From: Acidobacteriaceae bacterium
GTDB taxonomy: Bacteria; Acidobacteriota; Terriglobia; Terriglobales; Acidobacteriaceae
Reading direction: 5' to 3'
DNA length: 46,459 bases
NCBI GenBank assembly: GCA_903642265.1
Contig: CAHJWN010000026.1
Coordinates: forward strand, 1 to 46,459
The notes beneath the pieces are model-generated. The model saw only the letters and a list, made by a program, of their open reading frames with translations. It did no database searches and was not told the origin of the DNA. The translations under genes were made by a program, and so were the position numbers. Positions within the stretch are counted from its first letter, which is position 1, and every line of letters starts with the position of its first letter. Below, piece after piece: positions 15,782 through 23,431 of the stretch.

Positions 15782-18202
15782 ATGCACAAGATGGAAGGAA
15801 ACGTAATCGTGATGTTGGACGTGCAAAAGGACGGAAGCATTGTCGAGCGGGTTCCCGGCGTAGGCCAGGATTCGACGACAGCAAACACGCTTCTCGGTGC
15901 GATGTACCCCAACGCCAAGATCGCCATCGTTAGTGTTCCGACAGAACTACTCGAAGATCATGAGGAGTCTGCAGTTGCACGTACTCTCACAGGTGTTCGT
16001 CATAACGGCGTGCACTACAAGATGGTAGGAGCCTCTGGTTCCGCCAAGAATGGCAAATACTACTTCTGCGATGCCGCTCATGAGCCGGCTCTCGCGAAGC
16101 GCTTCGCAATGTGGCCTGAAGCGGCAATCACCTACTTCGGCATCCTGGTGTCCAACCTCAAGATTGTTCACCAAGAAGCGGAGAAGACGGTGTTCATCGT
16201 TGAAGACCTCAAACTGGGTACGAACGACTGCCGCGGATGGATCAGGAAAAGCCTGTTTCAGAAGCTGCAGCAGCCAGACGGTTACTTCTACCAGTTCCGT
16301 TTGGCGTTCGGAGACACTCAGGCGAAAGGAAGCTTTAAGGTGATGAGCGATGACGTAGCCGACGCGCTCGGTTGCGACATCATCGTGCCTGAGAGCTCGA
16401 TCAAGCCCTCTCCAAAGAAGAGCTCGATCCTCAAGAGCTTCTTCGGAACAGAGGTGCAGTCCTATCGTGGTCCGGTCATCATAGGCATCCGGGAGATCTC
16501 TCGGCCGCTTACGTTTGAATCGAGCTACACGGTTCTGCAACACGCCCCTGAAGCTGCAATTGCTACGGAGATTGTGCCGCAGGCGCGTGAAAAGATCGAA
16601 GCGCTCAAGACAGCATGGGCAGAACGCAATCACAAGGCACTTGTCGATATGATCGGGTGCTCTGTCCGGAATGACGATCCTGAGGGCGAAGAACTCCAAA
16701 GGATCATCGAAGCGACACTGTTGGCTGACGGTAGTGGGGAGCTTACCCGGCATCCCTATATCCATCGTCAACTGGATCGTCTGTTGGCACGTTGGGCTTA
16801 CAAGCTGATGACGGGAGGAGGCCTGGATCTGCCTGCGTTCGCGCTTGCAGATGACGGAGTTCTCTATCTCGACAATGGCAAGGTGCGTTCTGCGGCAGAT
16901 TGGATGCCAAGGGACCGAGCCATCACCTCCAGCTCTTCTGAACGGAGTCTTTGTGTGCGCTATCCAGTGCGCATGAAGGAGGATCTGCTGCCTATGGTCC
17001 ACCTCCACGCAGAAGAAATTGCCATCCTTCTTGCTGCTTCCGAAGGCTTGGAGATCGAGCAGGCGCGCATTGTTGTATCAGAGCAACTCACTCTCAAGGG
17101 GACGTACACGCTTCATTCGGAAACTGCCAAGCTAAACGGCGGGGATTTCGACTTCGACTGGGTGTGTGCCATTGAGAGCGAACGGTTTCCACTCTTTGTG
17201 GCCGACCGCTTCGCCCTCACGAAAGCTCACAAGGTGGTGAAGACCAAGCATGAACGGTCCAAATCACCATGGTTCAACCTCGAATTTGTTGCCCTGAAGT
17301 CCCGGGGTAATCAGATCGGGGTAATCACGGACCTGATGAGCTCCTGCGTTGCAGCCGACCGTCACGACTTGCTGTATGAACTCGTGGCAGAGCTGCAGAA
17401 AGAGATTGATTCGCTCAAGCACAACGTTCGCGCTGATCGCACCAAGTTGCAGGCCATCCGTACGGAGGTCGGTGCCGCACCCTGGCTTTCTCTCAAGAAC
17501 GCCAAGACGGTCTCTGAACTCCCTTTGAGTCTCGACGTCAAATCGTCTGATCGCATCGGTAAGCTCTACAACCAGCTTCGCAAGGACATCGCGGATCTGT
17601 TGGAAAAGCCATTTCCGATCGACCAGTTTCGTGGTTTGATCACCGGCGACAACATCACGGAAGCCATGTTCGCTGAAGCTCGCTTGGTCAACACTGTGTA
17701 CGCAGCTGGACACGGTGTCATCCAGGCCACGTTCGGCAAAGAAATGCAGCTACTGGACGCAGCACGGGAGAAGGTCAAGGGTGCAATTCAGTCCAAAGAC
17801 CCGAACACCATCAAGTTCGCGAAGCGGGAGTTTGCAAAAGCAAGCGCCAGCTTCCGTCGTGCTGAAGACGCAACGCGAGATCAAGCGCGCTCTCTCCAGG
17901 CCATCATCGGCTATTGGGGTCAGGGCAAGCGAGAGAACCGCGAAGCCTGGTGTGCTGCTCTACACACGATCGTCTCCAAAGGACGCGGCATGGGATCAAT
18001 TCTGTTCCATGCGTTTCCCCAGGAAGTCGTAAATGCCATCGCGGACCGGACCAGCGGCATTAAGTCAACGGTTCAAGTGAAAGACAAAGAAGGTGCAGTC
18101 ATCGTTCGTGACGGTGCGTTCTTCTTTACCCGCGGTGTCGAAACTCGCTTCATCTTCCGTGTTGACCAGAAAGGAGCCCTGGTCTACACACAGCAGCAGT
18201 AG
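15782..18202 (+). CDS. Putative two-barrel RNA polymerase related to RNA-dependent RNA polymerases / YonO (806 aa)
   Basis: Landmarks of the two-barrel polymerase superfamily (eukaryotic RdRPs, phage YonO) appear in the right order. They are YKMVGASGSAKNGKYYF at 79-95 (RdRP: fLgaSxSqlR), TNDCRGWI at 147-154 (DGxGxIS), QFRLAFGDTQAKGSFKV at 171-187 (QiRxxgxKGvl) and IIVPESSIKP at 200-209 (RxSMxKf). They continue with DDGVLYLDNGKV at 357-368 (DxtGxLxxGqV), LCVRYPVRMKEDLL at 390-403 (vxRnPclhPGDi), the catalytic loop GGDFDFDW at 453-460, then GNQIGVITD at 509-517 and EIDSLK at 541-546 (AVDxpK). The three metal-binding Asp would be D455, D457 and D459. The usual Gly before the last Asp is Phe458, which is unusual. 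The rest, to 806, is helical. The protein has no signal peptide or membrane segment, so it is cytoplasmic. It lies within the conjugation cluster behind a folded leader, with an AAGGAG site before the ATG. Homology is from motif reading only; RNA synthesis is inference. Confidence 0.7.
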   Translation: MHKMEGNVIVMLDVQKDGSIVERVPGVGQDSTTANTLLGAMYPNAKIAIVSVPTELLEDHEESAVARTLTGVRHNGVHYKMVGASGSAKNGKYYFCDAAHEPALAKRFAMWPEAAITYFGILVSNLKIVHQEAEKTVFIVEDLKLGTNDCRGWIRKSLFQKLQQPDGYFYQFRLAFGDTQAKGSFKVMSDDVADALGCDIIVPESSIKPSPKKSSILKSFFGTEVQSYRGPVIIGIREISRPLTFESSYTVLQHAPEAAIATEIVPQAREKIEALKTAWAERNHKALVDMIGCSVRNDDPEGEELQRIIEATLLADGSGELTRHPYIHRQLDRLLARWAYKLMTGGGLDLPAFALADDGVLYLDNGKVRSAADWMPRDRAITSSSSERSLCVRYPVRMKEDLLPMVHLHAEEIAILLAASEGLEIEQARIVVSEQLTLKGTYTLHSETAKLNGGDFDFDWVCAIESERFPLFVADRFALTKAHKVVKTKHERSKSPWFNLEFVALKSRGNQIGVITDLMSSCVAADRHDLLYELVAELQKEIDSLKHNVRADRTKLQAIRTEVGAAPWLSLKNAKTVSELPLSLDVKSSDRIGKLYNQLRKDIADLLEKPFPIDQFRGLITGDNITEAMFAEARLVNTVYAAGHGVIQATFGKEMQLLDAAREKVKGAIQSKDPNTIKFAKREFAKASASFRRAEDATRDQARSLQAIIGYWGQGKRENREAWCAALHTIVSKGRGMGSILFHAFPQEVVNAIADRTSGIKSTVQVKDKEGAVIVRDGAFFFTRGVETRFIFRVDQKGALVYTQQQ

Positions 18203-18209
18203 TTCGGCC

Positions 18210-18301
18210 CACTTCGGACGCTCGAAGTGAAAACCCAGCCTTCCGCAAGGGAGGGATCGACAAGCTCCATGCTTGGTGTCCTTCCCCAAAAGGAGGACAC
18301 C
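18210..18301 (+). promoter_or_regulatory. Structured leader A, four hairpins
   Basis: Hairpins in order are CACTTCG/CGAAGTG (18210-18229), CCTTCC-GCAA-GGGAGG (18239-18254, GNRA-type loop), CAAGC/GCTTG (18261-18275) and GGTGTCC/GGACACC (18275-18301, extended inward by TCC/GGA). The last three recur in the same order ahead of the next gene. A ribosome binding site follows before the ATG at 18328. Confidence 0.65.
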
Positions 18302-18327
18302 AGCGTGGATAGAGAAGGAGAGAGTTT

Positions 18328-18573
18328 ATGCGATTTCTTTACTGGCGCGTGGAACGGGCAAATGCCGGATCTGCGAAAACCAAGGTTCGGATCGAGCTTC
18401 AGCGCGACCCGGACACCTACACTTATCAATGGACCGTTGTCAACAAACAGGCACGCAGGCTCAGCAAACGCGAAGTGCACGAGCTGGACATGCGGGTCGC
18501 TAAGTATGTTTCGACGCTCGTTGAACCCGCTCCTCAGAATCCCGAGGAACGTACGATCTACACCTCGCTCTAG
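18328..18573 (+). CDS. Small hypothetical protein (81 aa)
   Basis: A short, charged, soluble protein with a probable beta-strand-rich N-terminal half (VRIELQRDPDTYTYQWTVVN) and a helical second half (RLSKREVHELDMRVAKYV). I do not recognise it. AAGGAGAGAG precedes the ATG. It follows the polymerase-like gene by 125 bp, all of it structured leader, and is followed by a near copy of that leader. It is probably expressed with its neighbours but is subject to its own leader. Confidence 0.6.
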   Translation: MRFLYWRVERANAGSAKTKVRIELQRDPDTYTYQWTVVNKQARRLSKREVHELDMRVAKYVSTLVEPAPQNPEERTIYTSL

Positions 18574-18587
18574 CAGCGAGCAAGCAT

Positions 18588-18683
18588 CCATCGCCTAACA
18601 ACGATGGGTACAACTCAGACCTTCCGATCAGGGAGGGTACAGCAAGCATCCGTGCTTGGCGTCCCTCCCTCATCGGGGACGCC
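18588..18683 (+). promoter_or_regulatory. Structured leader B, homologous to leader A
   Basis: A hairpin CCATCG/CGATGG (18588-18607) is followed by the same trio as in leader A: CCTTCC/GGGAGG (18620-18636), CAAGC/GCTTG (18643-18658) and GGCGTCC/GGACGCC (18658-18683). In the last stem the U-A pair of leader A is a C-G pair here, a compensatory change that supports a selected RNA structure. Loop sequences differ. Confidence 0.65.
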
Positions 18684-18705
18684 AGGCATACGGAATGGAG
18701 GACAC

Positions 18706-19044
18706 ATGCGCTCTATCTCTCAGTGGCTGGCGGATACATTCTCAACGCGGTCTCAGGTGCGGTTAAAGATCACGTCGCGTGGACGGCACTTCGCTGTCTT
18801 CACGACCCCTGGTCACACGCTTCTGGACAGCATTTGTGTAGGCAATCGCTGGGTCAAGAAAGCCAGTGACCTCGAACCGACGCTCCGCCAGCTTAAGGCA
18901 GCGTTGGAAGTGGTGAGGCGTGATCCAAGCTTTGGCCCGTACGATGCGCTCATGAAAGTCACGCCTGACGTGGTGACCTACGTGAGAACACTTGGCGACT
19001 GTGCTCCTGTTCAAGCAGAGCGGCACTTCGTCGTTTACCTATGA
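18706..19044 (+). CDS. Small hypothetical protein (112 aa)
   Basis: A soluble basic protein with strands at the N-terminus (QVRLKITSRGRHFAVFTTPG) and helices after residue 55. The family is unknown. The ATG at 18706 follows a GGAGG site; the longer frame from 18604 would translate the folded leader and is unlikely. Together with the 81-aa gene it forms a pair of small leader-controlled genes just after the polymerase-like gene, which makes both candidates for partners of that protein. Confidence 0.6.
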   Translation: MRSISQWLADTFSTRSQVRLKITSRGRHFAVFTTPGHTLLDSICVGNRWVKKASDLEPTLRQLKAALEVVRRDPSFGPYDALMKVTPDVVTYVRTLGDCAPVQAERHFVVYL

Positions 19045-19055
19045 GCTGTATGAAC

Positions 19056-19093
19056 GCTTGAAAGGGAGAGGTCAACAGACCTCTCCCTCAAGC
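19056..19093 (+). promoter_or_regulatory. Long hairpin between small gene and second virB9
   Basis: GCTTGA (19056-19061) and GGGAGAGGTC (19064-19073) pair perfectly with TCAAGC (19088-19093) and GACCTCTCCC (19078-19087), leaving a two-A bulge and a 4-base loop. No T-run follows; a GGGGAG ribosome binding site comes right after. Likely an RNA processing or attenuation element. Confidence 0.65.
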
Positions 19094-19107
19094 CCCGGGG
19101 AGTAAGC

Positions 19108-19965
19108 ATGAAGATCAAGATGGCATTGGCGTTTCTCGCGGCGTGTAGCGTTGTCCGTGCTCAGACCATTACGCATCAGCCGATTAACCCAAACACGGTG
19201 ACCAGGGTTGCAACGGCCATTAATCACATCAGCCTCATCGAAATGCCCGAGCCCATCACAAACGCGGCAATCGGGAGTGAGGACTTCCGCATTGAGTGGC
19301 ACGGCAACACTGTCGCGCTGAAGCCTCTTCGGCAGGGCCAGTCGACCAATCTCTTCATCTGGACGGAACACGGCCAATCGAGCTACGAAATCCTCGCGCC
19401 TGCCGAGGTGGCTACGGCAGCCTTCGTCATCGATCAGACAGAGAGTCGCGCTCTCCCGCCAAAGCAAGCTGAGGCGCAAATCCGGGTCGACGAAACCGAG
19501 ATTCAAAAAGCAGCCGACGCCCTCATCGCGCAGACGATGCTGCAGAGTTCGCCCGTGAACAGCCGTGGCGTGAAGAGCTCGAAGGACCACGTGAACGTGC
19601 GCATCTCCGAGATCGTTCGCGACAAAGACGCTCTTTACGTCCGCTACGTCGTGTCGAACCCGGGGCAACATCCGTATCGTCTGAGTGACCCGGCCGTTGT
19701 CACTTTCGTGCCTGCCGCGTCAGGGATCGTGCTCAGTGCGCTCAAGGGAACGCAGCTGTTCTCACAGAAATTGACGGAGTTTGGAACCGGCAGTATGACA
19801 GCAGTGCCAGTTCGTGAGACCCGGCTGTCCAGCCGGGACGTGAATCCTGGTCAGAGCGTCGAAGGGGTGCTCTGCTTCAAGCAAACCGAAGACAAGCCCC
19901 AGATCTACCGATTCGTCTTCGCCAACGACCTGAACCATCAGGTAGATGCAACAGCGGTGCTCTGA
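19108..19965 (+). CDS. VirB9-like exported protein, second copy (285 aa)
   Basis: A signal peptide ends near residue 17 (ACSVVRAQ). The N-terminal domain follows the same plan as the VirB9 at 4034, with NHISLIEMPEPITNAAIGS, then VALKPLRQGQSTNLFIW and SSYEILAP. A helical linker with QKAADALIAQT leads to a second beta domain from about residue 155, whose YVRYVVSNPGQHPYRLSDP resembles the matching part of the first copy. It is probably an envelope component of the same machine. Two such proteins may build a mixed outer ring or serve different substrates. Its stop overlaps the next start (TGATG). Confidence 0.65.
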   Translation: MKIKMALAFLAACSVVRAQTITHQPINPNTVTRVATAINHISLIEMPEPITNAAIGSEDFRIEWHGNTVALKPLRQGQSTNLFIWTEHGQSSYEILAPAEVATAAFVIDQTESRALPPKQAEAQIRVDETEIQKAADALIAQTMLQSSPVNSRGVKSSKDHVNVRISEIVRDKDALYVRYVVSNPGQHPYRLSDPAVVTFVPAASGIVLSALKGTQLFSQKLTEFGTGSMTAVPVRETRLSSRDVNPGQSVEGVLCFKQTEDKPQIYRFVFANDLNHQVDATAVL

Positions 19966-20174
19966 TGCCAGAAGCGACAGTTCTCAAACCGGAGGAGGCG
20001 CGCAAGCGCCTCCTCTTAGCGTATAGGGCGGGCAAGGAATCCAGTTTCCTTGAAATGCTCACCGCTCCCATGCCAGAAGCGACAGTTCTCAAACCGGAGG
20101 AGGCGCGCAAGCGTCTCCTCCTAGCGTATAGGGCGGGTAAAGAAACCAGCTTTCTTGAAATGCTGATCGCTCCC
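19965..20174 (+). repeat. 105-bp direct tandem duplication inside a gene
   Basis: Copy 1 is 19965-20069 and copy 2 is 20070-20174; they differ at only about a dozen bases. Each holds a GAGGAGGCGC-GCAA hairpin. In copy 1 it is a perfect 10-bp stem (19992-20015); in copy 2 one pair becomes G-T. Most differences are silent, so protein sequence is conserved after duplication. Confidence 0.85.
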
Positions 20175-20300
20175 GTCCTCGATCCGGTCGACCAGCGAGA
20201 CGTAAAAGGAAAACGTCGCCTCCACCCACTCTTTGTGGTCGGCGGTGTGCTGTTCCTGCTGGCAGTCGCGGCTTTCTCCTTTTTCACCCTGCATAAGTGA
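19965..20300 (+). CDS. Tail-anchored membrane protein with a duplicated 35-residue unit (111 aa)
   Basis: Residues 1-35 and 36-70 are almost identical copies of a helical unit beginning MPEATVLKPEEARKRLLLAY. A basic linker follows (DVKGKRRLHP), then one transmembrane helix near the C-terminus (about 88-108), so the bulk lies in the cytoplasm. The duplication includes the start codon, so translation might begin at either copy. It lies between the second VirB9 and the coupling protein and overlaps the VirB9-like gene. I do not recognise a family; a link between the coupling ATPase and the membrane is a guess. Confidence 0.6.
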   Translation: MPEATVLKPEEARKRLLLAYRAGKESSFLEMLTAPMPEATVLKPEEARKRLLLAYRAGKETSFLEMLIAPVLDPVDQRDVKGKRRLHPLFVVGGVLFLLAVAAFSFFTLHK

Positions 20301-20307
20301 GGTCGAT

Positions 20308-22053
20308 ATGCCACCGAACCAAAACCCAAACCGCCCCAGAAATGATGCTGCCGACGCCACGCTTGTGGCGGTCTTTTTCTTCCTCGCTATCTTCGGCCTA
20401 ATCTTCTATGTCGCCTACAGTCGTTTGCACCTGCGGGCAAACCAGCTGCTGGAGCTGGGGCTCTACCCATTGCTTGCAGGCGTCTTCCTGTACGAGTGGG
20501 TGCGGTACCAGGCGACCAAGCGAGTCAAGCTCGAAGAGGCTTGGCCGCGTCCGGTCCCATCAGTGTCAGAACAGACCATCAGCGAGCAAGTAGAGCAGGC
20601 CAGGAAAGACGGGGCTGTGCTTCTCGGGCATGACATTCATGGAGAGCCGCAGTTCTGGTCTCATGACACACGCACATATCAGGCCAACTGCTTCGGTATG
20701 ACCGGTGCAGGCAAGACCACGCTCATTCAGTCCATCACGGAACAGGACATCGCGAGTGGCGCCCCGATCATCTTCATTGACGGCAAGGGCGAGTGGGACT
20801 TGTTCGAGCGGCTCCTTCCGGCCATGGAGGCTGCTGGGCGGATCGGTGACTTGCGGGTCATTAACCCAATGCGCCCCGACATCTCGGTGAACTACAACCC
20901 TTTCTGGTCGCCCGATGGCAATTATGAGCAGCACGTCAGCTTCATCTTCGAGAGCTTCAAGATGGAGAAGGACTTCTTCGAGGGGCACCAGCGTGTCTAT
21001 CTCGAGAACATCGCACGCATCCTGCACTACACAGGGAATCGCTTCAACTTTCACGACGTCCTCGTAGCCGCGTACGACCAAGAAATCTTAAAAGAACAGA
21101 TTGCGGCCGCCATCAAGAACACGGAGGCCCCCAACTCCACCACGCAGCAGCAACGGCTCACCCTCGATATGAGCATCCGCAACCTCCTCGAATCTTTTGG
21201 TGACAGGGAGCGGGTAGCGAAGATCCAGGGTCTGATTAATAACCTGATGACGTTCATGGCCGACGACATCTCGTTGATCACCGGGCCTTACGACGAACTC
21301 CTTTCACTGGAAGACGTCATTGAACAGAAGCTCATCCTGTACGTCTCCCTAAACGTGAACGTCAACGAGCGGGCGGTGACGGCCCTCGGGCGCATGCTCC
21401 TGCAGAACCTGCAGCTGATGATCGGCAGGCGGTACGAAGACGCCAAGCGGAACCTCGAGCAGCCGTTCGTGAGCGTCATTATGGACGAGTTCTCGCCCTT
21501 CGCCTATGAGAACTTTGCGCGCATCCTCGTCACGGCCCGCGGTGCCAACGTCGCATTTCTCTTCGCTCTGCAAAGCGCTCCCCAGCTTTTACAAGTAGGC
21601 CGAGGGTTTCGGAATGACGTCGCGAGCGCCCCAAATACCACGTTCATGCTGCGGATCAAGGATGAAGAAACGGCGCAGGACTTCCTGAAAGCGTCCTCGA
21701 AGATTCGCCAGATGCGGCGCAGCATGCGGATTCGAAAGAGCGGACTTTTCCAAGCTAGCTATAAGGAAGAAGAGCAGGGTAGCCAGACCGAGGTGAAGGA
21801 CACCCTGGCCCAGGATGAGCACATTAAGCGTATGCCGACCGGTCAAATGGAGATGCTCTTCCCAGACAGGTTGCGCGGCGTCCTGCATAAGCACGTGCAC
21901 ATTCGCCGGCCGAGCCAGCAATGGCTTCCCGCAGTTGCCGAGAATCTCTATCCGAAGTACACCAGTCTGCGGCAGGGATCGAAAGGACTTCACCTTAGAT
22001 TCCCAAACCTTGAGCTAGAGGAAGCTCGGACCCGGAGAGGAAAGAAGAAATGA
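20308..22053 (+). CDS. virD4: VirD4/TraG-type coupling ATPase (581 aa)
   Basis: The coupling protein brings the DNA-relaxase complex to the secretion channel. Two transmembrane helices lie near the N-terminus (about residues 17-37 and 46-62). Walker A is GMTGAGKT at 130-137, followed by IIFIDGKGEWDLF, typical of the TraD/TrwB group. Walker B is SVIMDEFSPFAYENF with D393/E394. A later FLFALQSAPQL stretch matches the motif that senses nucleotide in this family. The ATG at 20308 has a GAGG-type site; the upstream frame would overlap the previous gene. The end overlaps the next gene by ATGA. Confidence 0.9.
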   Translation: MPPNQNPNRPRNDAADATLVAVFFFLAIFGLIFYVAYSRLHLRANQLLELGLYPLLAGVFLYEWVRYQATKRVKLEEAWPRPVPSVSEQTISEQVEQARKDGAVLLGHDIHGEPQFWSHDTRTYQANCFGMTGAGKTTLIQSITEQDIASGAPIIFIDGKGEWDLFERLLPAMEAAGRIGDLRVINPMRPDISVNYNPFWSPDGNYEQHVSFIFESFKMEKDFFEGHQRVYLENIARILHYTGNRFNFHDVLVAAYDQEILKEQIAAAIKNTEAPNSTTQQQRLTLDMSIRNLLESFGDRERVAKIQGLINNLMTFMADDISLITGPYDELLSLEDVIEQKLILYVSLNVNVNERAVTALGRMLLQNLQLMIGRRYEDAKRNLEQPFVSVIMDEFSPFAYENFARILVTARGANVAFLFALQSAPQLLQVGRGFRNDVASAPNTTFMLRIKDEETAQDFLKASSKIRQMRRSMRIRKSGLFQASYKEEEQGSQTEVKDTLAQDEHIKRMPTGQMEMLFPDRLRGVLHKHVHIRRPSQQWLPAVAENLYPKYTSLRQGSKGLHLRFPNLELEEARTRRGKKK

Positions 22054-22901
22054 CAGCAGGAGGCAAATTCATTCTGGCTCTGGCTCTGGCTTCCCCAGCG
22101 GCCGCGGCATTCGGTCAGCAAACCGCCGGCCCCTTGACCACGCCGCGGCCGCGATCCTCATATGATCCAGGCGCTAAGGCAGGTGCACCAGCTGACACTA
22201 CGAGCGCCGTCGAGAAGGCGCTCCATGCCGTCAATCCGCAAGACAAGGACTACGGAGCGGCGTTCGACTCAGTACGGCTGGCCGCGATCGAAGAGACCGT
22301 ACAGAATGTCCTTTGGTGGGCTGACGTGGTCCTCATGGCCGGGTTCACGCTCAGCATGGCTGGGAATCTCTGGCAACACCGCCGATCAGAAAACCGCTTG
22401 CGGATCAGCTCTGCGATCGTGGCGCAACTGTACAACAGCCACATTGCGTCCCGAGCCAAGGCCTTAGAGGCCATTGCCAAGCACAATCAGCTCGCGGATA
22501 TGTACAACGCGAAGTGTGACGAGCTAACGAGGCTCAGCCAGCAAAAGGAGACCAACGAGGCTAAGAAGGGGCGCCAGGAAGAGACCAAGCTCGCTCAGGA
22601 TTTACGCCCCGCAGCTGACAAAACTCAATCAACCGAGCAGGCGAGTGCTCGTTCGGTTGGGGACCAAGGGCCACGCAAAGCTGGTCAAAAGGGAGGAAAC
22701 ACAGGCGGAGGTACACAAGATGGTGACGATCTTGTGACGCACCTCCGGGCCCAGCTCGCAACCAGGGACGAGCAGCTGGCTGCTAAAGATGTACAGATAG
22801 GCGCCAAGGATCAGAAGATCCAGAACCTGAGAACACAAATCAACCGCGCTCATGTCAGCCTCACAGAGGAGCGCGAGGGACGGCCAGTGAGGCCGGCGTG
22901 A
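22050..22901 (+). CDS. Exported or membrane-anchored coiled-coil protein (283 aa)
   Basis: A signal peptide (cleavage near PAAAAFGQQ) is followed by a linker and one hydrophobic helix at about residues 88-106 (VLWWADVVLMAGFTLSMAG). Helical, charged sequence comes next, with a Gly/Gln-rich hinge at about 205-225. The final coiled coil (residues 230-272) has repeated AARDEQLAAKDVQIGAKDQ-like heptads. It is cotranslated with the coupling protein (ATGA). The family is unknown; it may be a scaffold that links the coupling protein to the envelope part of the machine. Confidence 0.65.
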   Translation: MTAGGKFILALALASPAAAAFGQQTAGPLTTPRPRSSYDPGAKAGAPADTTSAVEKALHAVNPQDKDYGAAFDSVRLAAIEETVQNVLWWADVVLMAGFTLSMAGNLWQHRRSENRLRISSAIVAQLYNSHIASRAKALEAIAKHNQLADMYNAKCDELTRLSQQKETNEAKKGRQEETKLAQDLRPAADKTQSTEQASARSVGDQGPRKAGQKGGNTGGGTQDGDDLVTHLRAQLATRDEQLAAKDVQIGAKDQKIQNLRTQINRAHVSLTEEREGRPVRPA

Positions 22902-23431
22902 TCATTCAATGTCTCACTTTCGGTTCTTTGTGGTGGCTGCGTCCCGGTCAGGATAAGGGGCATTCAGAACGCTTTGCTTCACAGGCGGCTGTCTTCAACA
23001 CCACGGGTTTTCGTCGAGGGGCGAGGGAACGCAGGAACTGGATTGTAGCCGGCGTGATTCGTTTCAATGCGGGCACCCTCTTGGACCAGCGCCTGAACGC
23101 TACGGATCTCGAAGGAGGCTGTTTCCAGACCTGCGGTCTTGAACGCTCTGGCAGTTGGAACAGGCTTCTCCTGACGAGACGAACTCGCGCAGTGTCGCTG
23201 CCGGACGCTGTTCTGGTGAGAGTCCAAAAAAGGGAGTTCGGACGCATCCACTATGGCTCGGAGTGGAGGACACCTGGGGTCCGAATCGTTGCAGCTAGTG
23301 TGCACGGCGAGGAACAGGAAACCCTGTTGTGGATGCACATTGGTAGCGAAATTACGACTGAAAGAGGAACTTGGCAATGCCTGCAGAACAATGGGAAGAC
23401 GCAGCTGTCACTGACCGGAACACCACGCTAG
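22898..23431 (+). CDS. Doubtful reading frame, possibly coding (177 aa)
   Basis: A frame opens with GTG in the stop of the previous gene (GTGA) and runs to 23431, overlapping the next gene by 55 bases. The product is unusually rich in Trp, Arg and Cys and resembles nothing I know. No other frame in 22902-23376 is better. The tight start overlap argues for a real gene. The composition and long 3' overlap argue against it, or for a broken one. Confidence 0.3.
   Translation: MIIQCLTFGSLWWLRPGQDKGHSERFASQAAVFNTTGFRRGARERRNWIVAGVIRFNAGTLLDQRLNATDLEGGCFQTCGLERSGSWNRLLLTRRTRAVSLPDAVLVRVQKREFGRIHYGSEWRTPGVRIVAASVHGEEQETLLWMHIGSEITTERGTWQCLQNNGKTQLSLTGTPR

Noticed and set aside
15947..17008. 353-aa minus-strand frame inside the polymerase-like gene
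   Set aside because: The + strand frame holds ordered polymerase motifs; the minus frame has none.
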